NCBI GenBank assembly: GCA_035502655.1
Contig: DATJUF010000191.1
Coordinates: 1-24,285 of the forward strand
Length of the DNA stretch: 24,285 bases
Direction of reading: 5' to 3'
Origin: DATJUF01 sp035502655
GTDB taxonomy: Bacteria; Desulfobacterota; Binatia; Binatales; Binataceae
Shown: positions 6,709 through 15,902 of the stretch, piece by piece
Layout of the letters: each line of letters begins with the position of its first letter
Position numbering within the stretch: the stretch's first letter is position 1
Translations under genes and position numbers: made by a program
Notes under the pieces: model-generated
What the model was told of the DNA's origin: nothing
The model's input: only the letters and a program-made list of their open reading frames with translations
Databases searched by the model: none

Positions 6709-9700
6709 TCAAACTGCGGCCAGCCGCGACAGATCGGACTTCATATTGAGCTGCCGCTCGAGCACCTGCCGATACTCAGTCGGCATCACTTTGACGAATT
6801 TGCCCGCGAGCCGGTCCCATCCATCGAGAATTCGCTGAGCCACCGGACTCTCAGTGTATTGATGATGGCGCACCAGCAGCGCGTGAATATGGCTCGCCTC
6901 GGCCGCGTCGGCAAACGAATGCAATTCCACCATCCCCATGTTGCAGCGGCTCGGAAAACTGCCATCTTCGTCCAAGACGTAGGCGAGCCCGCCACTCATC
7001 CCGGCTGCGAAATTGCGCCCGGTCTTGCCCAGCACGACCACTGTTCCGCGCGTCATATACTCGCAGCCATGATCGCCGACGCCCTCTGCCACCGCCGTCG
7101 CTCCGCTATTGCGCACCGCGAAGCGCTCACCCGCGACTCCACGGAAAAAGGCCTCGCCGCCGGTCGCACCATAGAGTGCGACGTTTCCGATAATGATATT
7201 TTCCTCGGCCTTGAAAGTCGCTTCGAGCGGCGGCCGAACTACCAGGAACCCGCCCGAAAGCCCTTTCCCGCAATAGTCATTCGCGTCGCCTTCGAGGTAA
7301 ATCGCCACTCCAGGTGCAAGCCATGCCCCGAGGCTCTGTCCCGCCGAACCCTTAAGATGCAACTGGATAGTATAGGGCGGCAGGCCATGTTCACCATGCC
7401 TGCGCGAAACTTCCGCCGATAGCATTGTCCCGGCCGTTCGATTCAGGTTGCGTATTGGCAAGTGAATCTCCACCGGCTTCTTGTGCTGGAGCGCCTCGCC
7501 CGCGAGTTCGATAAATTGTTTGTCGAGTGCGCGCTCAAGCCCGTGGTCCTGGTCCTCGACCCGATGCAGCGGCCAATCTTCCGGTACGTCTGGCTTATGC
7601 AGAATCGCACTGAGATCGACATTGCGCGCCTTCCAATGCTCAATCGCCTCGTTGCTGTCCAGGCATTCGACGTGGCCCACCATCTCTGCCACGGTGCGAA
7701 AGCCCAACTGCGCCATATGCTCGCGCAATTCTTCCGCTATAAACATCATCAGGTTGACGACATGCTCGGGCTTGCCTTCAAACTTCTTGCGCAACTCCGG
7801 ATCCTGTGTCGCGATGCCTACTGGGCAAGTATTCAAATGGCAGACGCGCATCATGATACAGCCCGAGGCGACCAGCGCGGCGCTCGCGAAACCGAATTCC
7901 TCCGCTCCCAGCAGTGCAGCTATCGCCACATCACGGCCGGTCTTGAGCTGTCCGTCGGTCTCGACATAAATCCGCCCGCGCAAATTGTTCATCACCAGGA
8001 TTTGCTGCGTTTCCGCCAAACCTAGTTCCCACGGCGCCCCCGCATGCTTGATCGAGGTGAGGGGCGAGGCGCCGGTGCCGCCGTCATGTCCGCTGATCAA
8101 AACCACGTCAGCCTTGGCCTTGGCTACGCCCGCGGCGATTGTACCAACCCCAACTTCGGCCACCAGCTTAACGCTGATTCGCGCGCGATCGTTTGAATTC
8201 TTGAGGTCGTGAATCAACTGCGCCAGATCTTCTATCGAATAGATATCGTGATGCGGCGGTGGTGAAATCAGTCCAACACCAGGCGTCGAATAACGAATCT
8301 TCGCGATGAAATCATCGACCTTATGGCCGGGAAGCTGGCCGCCCTCTCCCGGCTTGGCGCCCTGCGCCATCTTGATCTGTAACTCGGCGGCATTAACCAG
8401 ATAGTTACTCGTCACGCCGAAACGCGCCGATGCCACCTGCTTGATTGCGCTGCGGCGCCAGTCCCCATTCTCGTCGCGGACGAAACGCGCCGGGTCCTCG
8501 CCGCCCTCGCCGGTGTTGCTCTTGCCGCCAATCCGGTTCATCGCGATCGCAAGATTCTCATGCGCTTCCTTGCCGATCGATCCGAACGACATCGCACCGG
8601 TTTTGAACCGCTTGACGATCTCAGCCGCCGGCTCTACCTCTTCTATCGGCACCGGCGGACGGTTCGGCTTGAACTTGAGCAAGCTGCGCAGTGTCGCCTG
8701 GCTACGGCTGTGATCGTCCACCAGCCGCGAATACTCCTTGAACAGGCGGTAGTTACCCGACCGCACCGAGTGCTGCAGCTTGGCGATCGTGTTGGGATTG
8801 TACATGTGGTACTCGCCACGCCGCCGCCATTGATATTGTCCGCCCACCTCGAGTTCGCCGTCGAGATTCGGATCCGCATGAAAGGCCAGCCGATGGCGAT
8901 TCCTCGATTCGCGCGCGATCGCGTCAAGGCCAACGCCGCCAACGCGCGAGGCTGTCCACGAGAAATAGTTGTCAACGATCTCGCGGTTTAGCCCAATCGC
9001 TTCGAAGATTTGCGCGCCGCGGTAGCTCTGCAGCGTCGATATCCCCATCTTGGAGGCAACCTTGATCAGGCTCTTGCCGAGCGCTTTGACGTAATGCTCG
9101 ACTGCCTCCTCCTCGTTGATATCCGGCAGTTTCCCTTCGTCGATCATTCCCGACAAAGCCGCAAACGCCAGGTAAGGATTGATCGCGCCGGCGCCGTAGC
9201 CCATCAGCAGGCAGAAGTGCATCACTTCGCGCGGTTCGCCCGATTCAACGATAAGCCCGCACCGCGTCCGCGTGCCCTCGCGAATCAAATGATGATGTAC
9301 CGCGCCAGTTGCGAGCAGGCTGGGAATCGGCGCCCACTCCGCATTAACCCCGCGGTCAGACAGCACGATCAGGGTAAAGCCATCTTTAATCGCGGCCGAC
9401 GCACTCTGGCGAAGGTTTTCGATAGCATCGTGGAGTCCCTTCTCACCGTCCGCCGCGCGATAGAGCATCGGCAGCGTGCTCGTGCGAAGACCGGGTTGCG
9501 CCAGCCGCTTGATCCGCTCTAGATCCGCATTAGTCAGAATCGGCTGCTTGAGCCGCAGTTGCCGGCAATTGAGCGGTGTCTCATCAAATAGATTTTGTTC
9601 CGAACCAATCGTGGTCTCGGCCGACATCACCATTTCTTCGCGGATCGGATCGACCGGCGGATTCGTCACCTGCGCGAATAGCTGCTTGAAATAGCTGAAC

Positions 9701-11262
9701 AGCAATGGAGATTTGTCCGACAGCACCGCAAGTGGCGTGTCGGTCCCCATCGAGCCGACCGCCTCCTGTCCGTTCGCTGCCATCGGCGCCATCAGCATCT
9801 TCAGCTCTTCGAGCGTATAGCCAAAAGCCTGCTGCTGCTTGAGCAGATCGTAAGGCTCGAAGCCGCTGATTGGCGGTGATGACGGTGGCACCGGCAGTGA
9901 CTCAAGCTCCACCAGATTGTCCTTGAGCCATTGGCGATAGGGCTTGCGCGCCGCCATCCCTTCCTTGATTTCCTCGTCCTGAACAATCCGTCCTTCGGTC
10001 GTATCGACGAAGAACATCCGGCCTGGCTGAAGCCGCCCCTTGAAAGCGACCTGGCTCGGCGGGATGTCCAATACACCGGTCTCCGACGCCATCACCACTA
10101 GCCCATCTTTAGTGACGGTATAACGGGAAGGACGCAGCCCGTTGCGATCCAGCACGGCCCCGATCCGCCGCCCATCCGTAAACGCGATCGAGGCCGGGCC
10201 ATCCCACGGCTCCATCATGCACGAATGGTACTGGTAGAAGGCCTTCTTACTGTCGCTCATCAGGCCGTCATTCTGCCACGCCTCGGGAATCATCATCATC
10301 ACGGCGTGCGGCAGCGAGCGGCCGGTGTGCACCAGCAATTCGAGGCAGTTGTCGAATATCGCCGAGTCACTCCCATAGGGTTCGACAATCGGCAGAATCT
10401 TCCCGATATCGTCCCCGAACACCGGCGACGCAAACTGCTTCTCGCGCGCATGCATCCAGTTGATATTGCCGCGCAACGTGTTGATTTCGCCGTTGTGTGC
10501 GAGAAACCGGTATGGATGCGCCCGATCCCAGCTCGGGAAAGTATTCGTGGAAAACCGCTGATGGACCAGCGCCAGCGCGGTGACCATGGAAGGGTCCGTC
10601 AGATCAGGATAAAACAGCGGAATCTGGTTCGTGATTAGCTGGCCCTTGTAGACCACCGTCGCCGACGACAGGCTGCATACATAGAAAAGCTCGCCCTCGG
10701 CAAGGCCAATCTTCTGACCCTCATTAGTCACTCGCTTGCGGATGACATAGAGCTTGCGCTCGAAGGCCGCATCGTCCTCGATACCCTGGCCGCGCCCGAT
10801 GAAAATCTGCCGAATCGACGGCAGTCCCAGATGAGCAATCTCGCCACATTGCGTATCGTCAATCGGAACCGTGCGCCAGCCCAGCAGATGCTGCCCCTCC
10901 TCATGAATCACCCGCTCGAAAATTTCTTCGCACGCGTTGCGCCGTTCGAGCCCGAGCGGCAGAAAGACCGATCCCGCCGCATACTCGCCCGGCGGCGGAA
11001 GTCCGAAGCCAAGCTTCTCGGTCTCGCGCCGGAAAAATTCGTGCGGGATCTGCATCAGGATGCCCGCCCCGTCTCCCGTGCGCGGATCGCATCCGCAGGC
11101 CCCGCGATGGATCAGGTTATCCAGCACCTCGAGTCCCTTGCGCACAATATCGTGTGACTTCTCGCCGTTGATGTTGACCACGAAACCAACCCCGCACGCG
11201 TCATGCTCGTGCTCCGGGTTGTAGAGGCCCTGGCTCTTGGGAATCCCTCGGTATGGATACAT
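6709..11262 (-). CDS. gltB: Glutamate synthase [NADPH] large subunit
   Basis: This is the 1517-residue alpha subunit of GOGAT. The N-terminal class II glutamine amidotransferase domain (about 23-430) has the nucleophile in DACGVGF at Cys23, so a 22-residue propeptide must be removed. The FMN/synthase domain holds GGKSNTGEGGEDPARF near 915-930 and the [3Fe-4S] ligands Cys1135, Cys1141 and Cys1146 (CIMMRVCHLNTC). The C-terminal GXGXG beta-helix region ends the protein. I prefer the ATG at 11262 over the GTG at 11268 because AAGGG lies 7 nt before the ATG but only about 1 nt before the GTG. It begins 2 nt after the Lrp stop codon, so its translation is probably coupled to the regulator. Confidence 0.97.
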   Translation of the reverse strand: MYPYRGIPKSQGLYNPEHEHDACGVGFVVNINGEKSHDIVRKGLEVLDNLIHRGACGCDPRTGDGAGILMQIPHEFFRRETEKLGFGLPPPGEYAAGSVFLPLGLERRNACEEIFERVIHEEGQHLLGWRTVPIDDTQCGEIAHLGLPSIRQIFIGRGQGIEDDAAFERKLYVIRKRVTNEGQKIGLAEGELFYVCSLSSATVVYKGQLITNQIPLFYPDLTDPSMVTALALVHQRFSTNTFPSWDRAHPYRFLAHNGEINTLRGNINWMHAREKQFASPVFGDDIGKILPIVEPYGSDSAIFDNCLELLVHTGRSLPHAVMMMIPEAWQNDGLMSDSKKAFYQYHSCMMEPWDGPASIAFTDGRRIGAVLDRNGLRPSRYTVTKDGLVVMASETGVLDIPPSQVAFKGRLQPGRMFFVDTTEGRIVQDEEIKEGMAARKPYRQWLKDNLVELESLPVPPSSPPISGFEPYDLLKQQQAFGYTLEELKMLMAPMAANGQEAVGSMGTDTPLAVLSDKSPLLFSYFKQLFAQVTNPPVDPIREEMVMSAETTIGSEQNLFDETPLNCRQLRLKQPILTNADLERIKRLAQPGLRTSTLPMLYRAADGEKGLHDAIENLRQSASAAIKDGFTLIVLSDRGVNAEWAPIPSLLATGAVHHHLIREGTRTRCGLIVESGEPREVMHFCLLMGYGAGAINPYLAFAALSGMIDEGKLPDINEEEAVEHYVKALGKSLIKVASKMGISTLQSYRGAQIFEAIGLNREIVDNYFSWTASRVGGVGLDAIARESRNRHRLAFHADPNLDGELEVGGQYQWRRRGEYHMYNPNTIAKLQHSVRSGNYRLFKEYSRLVDDHSRSQATLRSLLKFKPNRPPVPIEEVEPAAEIVKRFKTGAMSFGSIGKEAHENLAIAMNRIGGKSNTGEGGEDPARFVRDENGDWRRSAIKQVASARFGVTSNYLVNAAELQIKMAQGAKPGEGGQLPGHKVDDFIAKIRYSTPGVGLISPPPHHDIYSIEDLAQLIHDLKNSNDRARISVKLVAEVGVGTIAAGVAKAKADVVLISGHDGGTGASPLTSIKHAGAPWELGLAETQQILVMNNLRGRIYVETDGQLKTGRDVAIAALLGAEEFGFASAALVASGCIMMRVCHLNTCPVGIATQDPELRKKFEGKPEHVVNLMMFIAEELREHMAQLGFRTVAEMVGHVECLDSNEAIEHWKARNVDLSAILHKPDVPEDWPLHRVEDQDHGLERALDKQFIELAGEALQHKKPVEIHLPIRNLNRTAGTMLSAEVSRRHGEHGLPPYTIQLHLKGSAGQSLGAWLAPGVAIYLEGDANDYCGKGLSGGFLVVRPPLEATFKAEENIIIGNVALYGATGGEAFFRGVAGERFAVRNSGATAVAEGVGDHGCEYMTRGTVVVLGKTGRNFAAGMSGGLAYVLDEDGSFPSRCNMGMVELHSFADAAEASHIHALLVRHHQYTESPVAQRILDGWDRLAGKFVKVMPTEYRQVLERQLNMKSDLSRLAAV

Positions 11263-11264
11263 AG

Positions 11265-11828
11265 TCACGCCCTTTTCGCTTCTGGGGATGCGCTCTTAAC
11301 CGATGCATGGCGATGGCGTTTGCCATTACCAGCTTCATGCGAATGCGTATTGCGATTGCTCACTACGATCTGCGTCCGCTCTGTATGGGTCGACAGCACG
11401 ACCATCGTCTCGGTGCGCGAAACGCCATTAATCATGCGAATCGTCCTAATCAGATCTTCCAGCGACGAAGTGTTGCGCGTTTTGATCTTGAGCAGCAAGG
11501 TATGCTGTCCGGTCACGTGATGGCATTCGAGTACGTCATCGAGTTGCTCAACGGTCTGCTCAAATTGACTAATCGTGCGCGGGTCGCTGACCGATACACC
11601 AATAAAAGCCGCTACATCCTTGCCTAAAAGGCGCGCATCGACCGAGGCGTGATAACCGGTGATGATGCCGCCGTCCTCTAGTTTCTTGACGCGCTCAATC
11701 GCCGAGGGTGCCGAAAGTCCGATCTGCTCGCCTAGTTTGACCAGCGCGATCCGTCCTTGTTCCTGCAGAATTTCAATAATCTGAAGGTCGATTGCGTCAG
11801 GCTCGACCGTTTCGGAACTTGACTTCAT
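11265..11828 (-). CDS. Lrp/AsnC-family transcriptional regulator
   Basis: This 187-residue protein has the two-part Lrp layout: an N-terminal helix-turn-helix (about 12-60, with LVKLGEQIGLSAPSAIERVK) and a RAM/ActD ligand-sensing domain (about 70-152). The family is about 150-165 residues. The extra tail (158-187) is rich in His, Lys, Arg and Ser and looks disordered. GAGG lies 7 nt before the ATG. It heads the gltB-gltD unit, which mirrors Lrp control of gltBDF in enteric bacteria. It probably senses an amino acid and controls this operon and itself, but ligand and direction of control are inference. Confidence 0.92.
   Translation of the reverse strand: MKSSSETVEPDAIDLQIIEILQEQGRIALVKLGEQIGLSAPSAIERVKKLEDGGIITGYHASVDARLLGKDVAAFIGVSVSDPRTISQFEQTVEQLDDVLECHHVTGQHTLLLKIKTRNTSSLEDLIRTIRMINGVSRTETMVVLSTHTERTQIVVSNRNTHSHEAGNGKRHRHASVKSASPEAKRA
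11270..11274 (-). promoter_or_regulatory. Ribosome binding site that decides the gltB start
   Basis: The minus strand reads AAAGGG, then 7 nt, then the ATG at 11262. The alternative GTG at 11268 is only about 1 nt from the AAGGG. The site lies inside the last codons of the Lrp gene. Confidence 0.55.
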
Positions 11829-11854
11829 AGGCCAACCTCGTGGTGAGCCAGCAA

Positions 11855-11883
11855 AAATTAGCCACTTTAGGATAATCAGTCAA
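11855..11883 (-). promoter_or_regulatory. Probable sigma-70-type promoter of lrp-gltBD
   Basis: On the minus strand TTGACT (11883-11878) is followed after exactly 17 nt by TAATTT (11860-11855), then the Lrp ATG 26 nt further on. The -35 is one base from consensus and the -10 is a weaker match. The surroundings are the most AT-rich stretch of the region, with several A/T tracts, which suits binding by an Lrp-type protein and autoregulation. Confidence 0.5.
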
Positions 11884-12184
11884 GGCTTTCTTAGGCAAAT
11901 CAACAAAAAACAAGCTGTTTAATTCTACCGCAGTTCTTCTCTACCTAATAAACCAAGAACAACAGCCGTCATTACCGTAAGATCAATGGGTGCATGACCA
12001 TTGTTTGCGTCCTAATTCAGGCCGCTGCTAACCGCGGCAGTGGTAGCGGCGATTCCATTCATCGCGGCCGCCGCGATATGAACCCCTTGCGCCTGTTGAA
12101 CTCCGGCCCCGCCGCACGCGCAAGGCCTCACCACTTGGGCCTTTTCTGCGAAGTGACCGATCGATTCAAGCGCCCAGCCGCGCG
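11884..12184. other. Intergenic region between amt and the lrp-gltBD promoter
   Basis: No gene is supported here. The promoter-proximal part is AT-rich. Nearer amt are two dyads: GCCGCT (12021-12026) pairing with AGCGGC (12045-12050), and the symmetric 17-mer ATCGCGGCCGCCGCGAT at 12061-12077. Either could stop transcripts leaving amt, but neither has a T tract in the leftward direction. Confidence 0.4.
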
Positions 12185-13657
12185 TCAGACGTTCGGATAC
12201 GCCTCGCTGCCCATCTCAAGCGGATCGAGCCCGCTCCATTCCACTTCGGCATGCACACGATTCCCGATCGTGCGCTCGACGATCACAAAAAAGGCCAGCG
12301 ACAGAGTAAACACCACGGCTACGTTCGCGGTCACGCCGATTAACTGCGCAAAGAATTGGCCGCTGTCGCCGTAGAACAATCCGCGCACCGGCCCGCTCAC
12401 CCCATTCCAGCCTTCGCCGTAACTTCCGTCGGCGAACAGGCCCAGCGCCACGGCGCCCCATAGTCCGCTGAATCCATGCACCGCGATCGCTCCCACTGGG
12501 TCATCTATGCGCAAGCGGCGTTCCAAGCCGATTACGCCGGCAACCACGATCAGGCCGGCGATCAGTCCGATCAGCATTGCGGCCTGCGGCGTCACAAAAG
12601 CGCACGGCGCCGTAATCGCGACAAGTCCGCCAAGCAGGCCATTGCAGGCCATCGCCACGTCCGGCTTGCCGTGCCGCTCCCACAGATAAAGCAGCGCCGA
12701 AAGCGCACCTCCTGCCGACGCGAGCATTGTATTGACCGCGATAATCGCGATCCGGGAATCGGAGGCCGCCAGCGTTGAGCCCGTATTGAAGCCGAACCAT
12801 CCGAAGGCGAGTATCAAAGTACCGGCCATCGCCATCGGTAGGTTATGCCCCGGTAAATGCCCGATCGCCCCGTCACGCCGGAACTTGCCAATCCGAGGTC
12901 CCAGCACGATAGTGCCCGCTAATGCGGCAACACCACCGGTCATGTGCACAACCGATGAGCCGGCAAAATCCACGCATCCATGACCCAGGCCCAGATTCAC
13001 GCCCAGCTGTGAGAGCCAGCCACCGCCCCATATCCAGTTGCCGTATAACGGATAGAGGAACATCGACATGAAAAATCCATAAATGAAAAAAGCCGAAAAC
13101 TTCCAGCGTTCGGCCATCGCGCCTGTCGGGATTGTTGCCGCGGTGTCCATGAACACCACCGTAAACAGGAACATTGCGAGTCCCGCCGGATCATGGCTCA
13201 CGTTGAGCAGGGCGAATTTGCTGAATCCGATCAGTCCATAGCTGTGCCCGCCAAGCGTGATCGCGAATTCATGATGGAGCTCACGATTTGAGCCTCCCAG
13301 CGTCGGCCATTGGCTGACACCGCCAAGCATCAGCGCATAGCCGGTCAGCCAGAATCCGGCGAGGCCGATAGGATAGATCAGCAGGTTCATCGCCATCACG
13401 TTCACGGCGTTCTTGGCGCGCGTGAAGCCGGTCTCGAGTAAGGCGAACCCGGCCTGCATGAACATCACCAGAAACCCGCCGAGCAAGACCCATGCGAGGT
13501 TGAGCGCTTGTTGATTCTGCTGCAGCGTGGCTGCATCAGTTTGCGCCGCCGCCGCTAACTGCAGCATCCCAATCAATGCCAGCGCCAGGATCATGATTAA
13601 TCCCAGCCGTGATCCCGCGTGCGCCCAGGTGTGGATAGCCGGCCAGGGACGCCTCAC
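12185..13657 (-). CDS. amt: Ammonium transporter (Amt family)
   Basis: This 490-residue inner-membrane channel moves ammonium into the cell. It has a likely signal peptide (about 1-38, basic then hydrophobic, ending LAAAAQ) and about 11 membrane segments. The two pore histidines are recognisable at His238 (SSVVHMTGG) and His394 (AIAVHGFSG). The conserved C-terminal tail GLDPLEMGSEAYP transmits gating in this family. I chose the GTG at 13657 rather than an upstream start: GGAG lies 7 nt before it, and it overlaps the kinase stop by 4 nt (GTGA). The ATG at 13594 is the alternative. No glnK lies next to it, unlike in most bacteria; kinase and phosphatase genes take that place. Confidence 0.95.
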   Translation of the reverse strand: MRRPWPAIHTWAHAGSRLGLIMILALALIGMLQLAAAAQTDAATLQQNQQALNLAWVLLGGFLVMFMQAGFALLETGFTRAKNAVNVMAMNLLIYPIGLAGFWLTGYALMLGGVSQWPTLGGSNRELHHEFAITLGGHSYGLIGFSKFALLNVSHDPAGLAMFLFTVVFMDTAATIPTGAMAERWKFSAFFIYGFFMSMFLYPLYGNWIWGGGWLSQLGVNLGLGHGCVDFAGSSVVHMTGGVAALAGTIVLGPRIGKFRRDGAIGHLPGHNLPMAMAGTLILAFGWFGFNTGSTLAASDSRIAIIAVNTMLASAGGALSALLYLWERHGKPDVAMACNGLLGGLVAITAPCAFVTPQAAMLIGLIAGLIVVAGVIGLERRLRIDDPVGAIAVHGFSGLWGAVALGLFADGSYGEGWNGVSGPVRGLFYGDSGQFFAQLIGVTANVAVVFTLSLAFFVIVERTIGNRVHAEVEWSGLDPLEMGSEAYPNV

Positions 13658-14670
13658 TTCACAGCTCCATGAGCGGGCCGGTGTGGCTGATTCGGCGCCG
13701 CAGGATAGCGATTGGCGATCCAAATCAGAAAAGCGAAAATAGCAACCAGCGAGCCGAAAAATAGTGCGGTCCAGAGGATTCGCTTCAGCCGCGCCTTGCG
13801 AAGGCTCGGCGGATGCAGCCGATGGGCGCGTCCGGTCAGTTCCACATGCGATGGATCCTGTAAGTCGGCATCCATCTGGGCGGCGCTGGCGTAACGGTTT
13901 TTTGGTGAACGCTCGATCGCGTGCAGCACTATCTCTTCGAGATGCGGATCCAGCTCGGGAACGAATTTGGTGGGCGGCTGCGGATCTTCGTTGGTTTTAG
14001 CCCGCATCATGTTATAAACGTTATCTGCTGAATACGGCAATTCGGTCGTCAGCATTTCGTAGAGAATCGTTCCGAGAGCGTAAATATCAGTGCGCGCGTC
14101 GCCGCGCCGTCCACTCACTTGTTCCGGCGCCATGTAGTCAGGCGTCCCTATCGTCGACGACAGTCCCGACCAGGTCAGGCGCCGCGCCGATTCGTCAAGC
14201 GCGATGCCAAAATCCATAATCTTTACCTGCCCGGTGTCGGTCACCAGGATGTTTTCCGGCTTGAGATCCCGATGGACCACGCCCTGCCCATGCATGTAAC
14301 CCAGTGCGCCGCAGATTTGACGGCTTATGCCGAGTGCGCGCGCAACCGCAAACGGCTGCTTTTCGCGCATCATTGCCCGCAGCGACAGGCCCTCGACATA
14401 TTCCATCGCAATATACATCCGGCTTTTCTTACGCGGCGTCAGGACCTTGATTATGTTCGGATGGTCAAGCCGCCGCCCAACTTCCTCTTCGCGCTGAAAA
14501 CGCCCGAAAAAGACTACGTCGCTCTCAAACTGCATATACGGAATCTTGATCGCGACCGTCTTGCCACTAACGCAGTCGATAGCCTTGAAGATTGAGGCCA
14601 TGCCACTGCGAGCGATCAGCTCGGTCAACTCAAATTGGTCGAGCTTTTCGCCGACGTTGATTTCGCGCAT
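13654..14670 (-). CDS. Membrane-anchored Ser/Thr protein kinase (PknB-like)
   Basis: This 338-residue eukaryotic-type kinase carries VAIK with the ATP-contacting Lys42, HRDLKPEN with catalytic Asp135 and Asn140, DFG at 153-155, an activation segment with SSTIGTPDYM, and APE at 181-183. All catalytic residues are present, so it should be active. The Gly-rich loop is atypical (ARSGMASIFKA in place of GxGxxG). One hydrophobic segment near the C terminus (about 298-319) anchors it, with only a short Pro/His-rich outer tail and no PASTA or other sensor domain. Its stop codon overlaps the amt start by 4 nt, so the two are translationally coupled. A PP2C phosphatase gene lies 70 nt upstream. Confidence 0.95.
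   Translation of the reverse strand: MREINVGEKLDQFELTELIARSGMASIFKAIDCVSGKTVAIKIPYMQFESDVVFFGRFQREEEVGRRLDHPNIIKVLTPRKKSRMYIAMEYVEGLSLRAMMREKQPFAVARALGISRQICGALGYMHGQGVVHRDLKPENILVTDTGQVKIMDFGIALDESARRLTWSGLSSTIGTPDYMAPEQVSGRRGDARTDIYALGTILYEMLTTELPYSADNVYNMMRAKTNEDPQPPTKFVPELDPHLEEIVLHAIERSPKNRYASAAQMDADLQDPSHVELTGRAHRLHPPSLRKARLKRILWTALFFGSLVAIFAFLIWIANRYPAAPNQPHRPAHGAVK
13665..13668 (-). promoter_or_regulatory. Ribosome binding site that decides the amt start
   Basis: GGAG on the minus strand lies 7 nt before the GTG at 13657 and within the last codons of the kinase gene. This supports the 4-nt overlapping start over the downstream ATG at 13594 and implies coupled translation. Confidence 0.55.
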
Positions 14671-14740
14671 GCGTGATTGCCGTCCGCGCGCGAAGTTAAC
14701 ATCGGCACAAAGGTCTAAGCAACGCCGGCTTCGCGGCGCG

Positions 14741-15595
14741 TCAGCCCTTGCTGCCTCTGCCGAAGAGTCCGAGCAGGCGCTCGCGCCACGACCGCTTCTC
14801 GACGAAATTCGGCGTCTCGCCCGTCATCAGGAAAACCGCTACGGTCAGATTGTCAGCCGTTCCACGCTCATTCGCCGCTTCGATCAGCCGGCGGCACGCC
14901 GATTCCGCTTCGATTGCGCGGGTCATGTGCTCCAATTCCTCGTCGCGCAGCACTGTATGCAATCCATCGCTGCAAACGATCACCCGGTCGCCCTGTGAGA
15001 GCGGCATCGTGATTAGGTCGATCGAAACGATCAGCTCATGGCCAAGGCACCGGTTCAAAGCCGAGCGCTCAGGATGATTCCGCGCACGTTCAGGAGTGAT
15101 CAAACCCATCCGCACACGTTCACCAATAACCGTATGGTCGCGGGTCATTTGCCGGATACGCGCGTTGCGAATCAGATACATTCGGCAGTCGCCGACATGC
15201 GCCGCGTAGAGCGTACCCTTACTTACCACCGCAGCAGTAATCGTCGTCGCCATCCGCCGCAATTCGGGAACCGCCAACGCCCGGTTATGAATTTCGATAT
15301 TGGCTTTCTGGATCGCGCGATGCAGCCGCTTCGCCGCACCCCAAGACTCCGGATTCTCCCGATAGGCTGCGATCGTCAGTTCGACCGCCATCGAGCTGGC
15401 TATTTCGCCGCCCTCATAGCCACCAACTCCGTCAGCCACCACGAAGATCGCTGAGTCTGGGCTTTCGATGAAATGGCCGCAGCAGTCCTCGTTTCCGGGA
15501 CGGTCGTTACCGACATCACTGAGCAGCGCAATATCGAACTGCGCTTGGCTCTCGGGCGCCGCACTCGCGGACTCCATTCGATGCTGCGAGATCAC
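14741..15595 (-). CDS. PP2C-family Ser/Thr protein phosphatase
   Basis: This 284-residue cytoplasmic phosphatase has the metal-binding motifs of the family: RPGNED (32-37), VADGVGG (53-59), GDCR (135-138), SDG (209-211) and the final ADN (247-249). It should remove phosphate from Ser/Thr residues and is the natural partner of the downstream kinase. The GTG start at 15595 has AGGAG about 9 nt upstream, and an ATG six codons in (15577) is the alternative. It is the first gene of the phosphatase-kinase-amt unit. The C-terminal 25 residues are basic and extend past the catalytic fold. Confidence 0.94.
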   Translation of the reverse strand: MISQHRMESASAAPESQAQFDIALLSDVGNDRPGNEDCCGHFIESPDSAIFVVADGVGGYEGGEIASSMAVELTIAAYRENPESWGAAKRLHRAIQKANIEIHNRALAVPELRRMATTITAAVVSKGTLYAAHVGDCRMYLIRNARIRQMTRDHTVIGERVRMGLITPERARNHPERSALNRCLGHELIVSIDLITMPLSQGDRVIVCSDGLHTVLRDEELEHMTRAIEAESACRRLIEAANERGTADNLTVAVFLMTGETPNFVEKRSWRERLLGLFGRGSKG

Positions 15596-15902
15596 GCCGC
15601 TCTCTCCTGCGCCACGGCGTAGCTCTTCGTGACAACCGTCCGATTATCTGAGACGAGCCTGACTGGTAGTCCGCAGCTAAATTCGCGGACGAATGGGAGC
15701 TTAACCGGCAGCGCAAAGCTGGAGTTCGGCGCACAACACTGCGCCGGTGCCCGAGCACCTACGCAATCAATCCTGATTCCGTCACTATGCCCGTGCGCTG
15801 TGCCGGCGTACTCGGCAAGGGCTCCTGACGGTGACTTGCTTTCTAAGCGTTCAGGCCTGATTCCGGCCGGACACCCCGCCGCCCATCTGACGCGCGTGGA
15901 GC
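15596..15902. other. Non-coding leader upstream of the phosphatase gene
   Basis: A minus-strand frame is open through here and ends over the phosphatase start, but it has no ATG, GTG or TTG in this stretch that could begin a plausible gene and no protein family I recognise. The region holds several short perfect dyads: GTCCGC/GCGGAC (15669-15674 and 15685-15690), GGCGCA/TGCGCC (15728-15733 and 15740-15745), and TCAGGCCTGA (15851-15860). I read it as the promoter and leader of the phosphatase-kinase-amt operon. No confident -35/-10 pair or sigma-54 site was found. Confidence 0.4.

Noticed and set aside
11994..12374. Plus-strand open frame covering the amt end and the intergenic region.
   Set aside because: It runs antisense into amt, has no RBS and no recognisable protein features.
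13658..13723. Upstream extension of amt by 22 codons.
   Set aside because: It would overlap the kinase gene by 70 nt and put extra residues before a proper signal peptide. The GTG at 13657 has the RBS and a 4-nt overlap.
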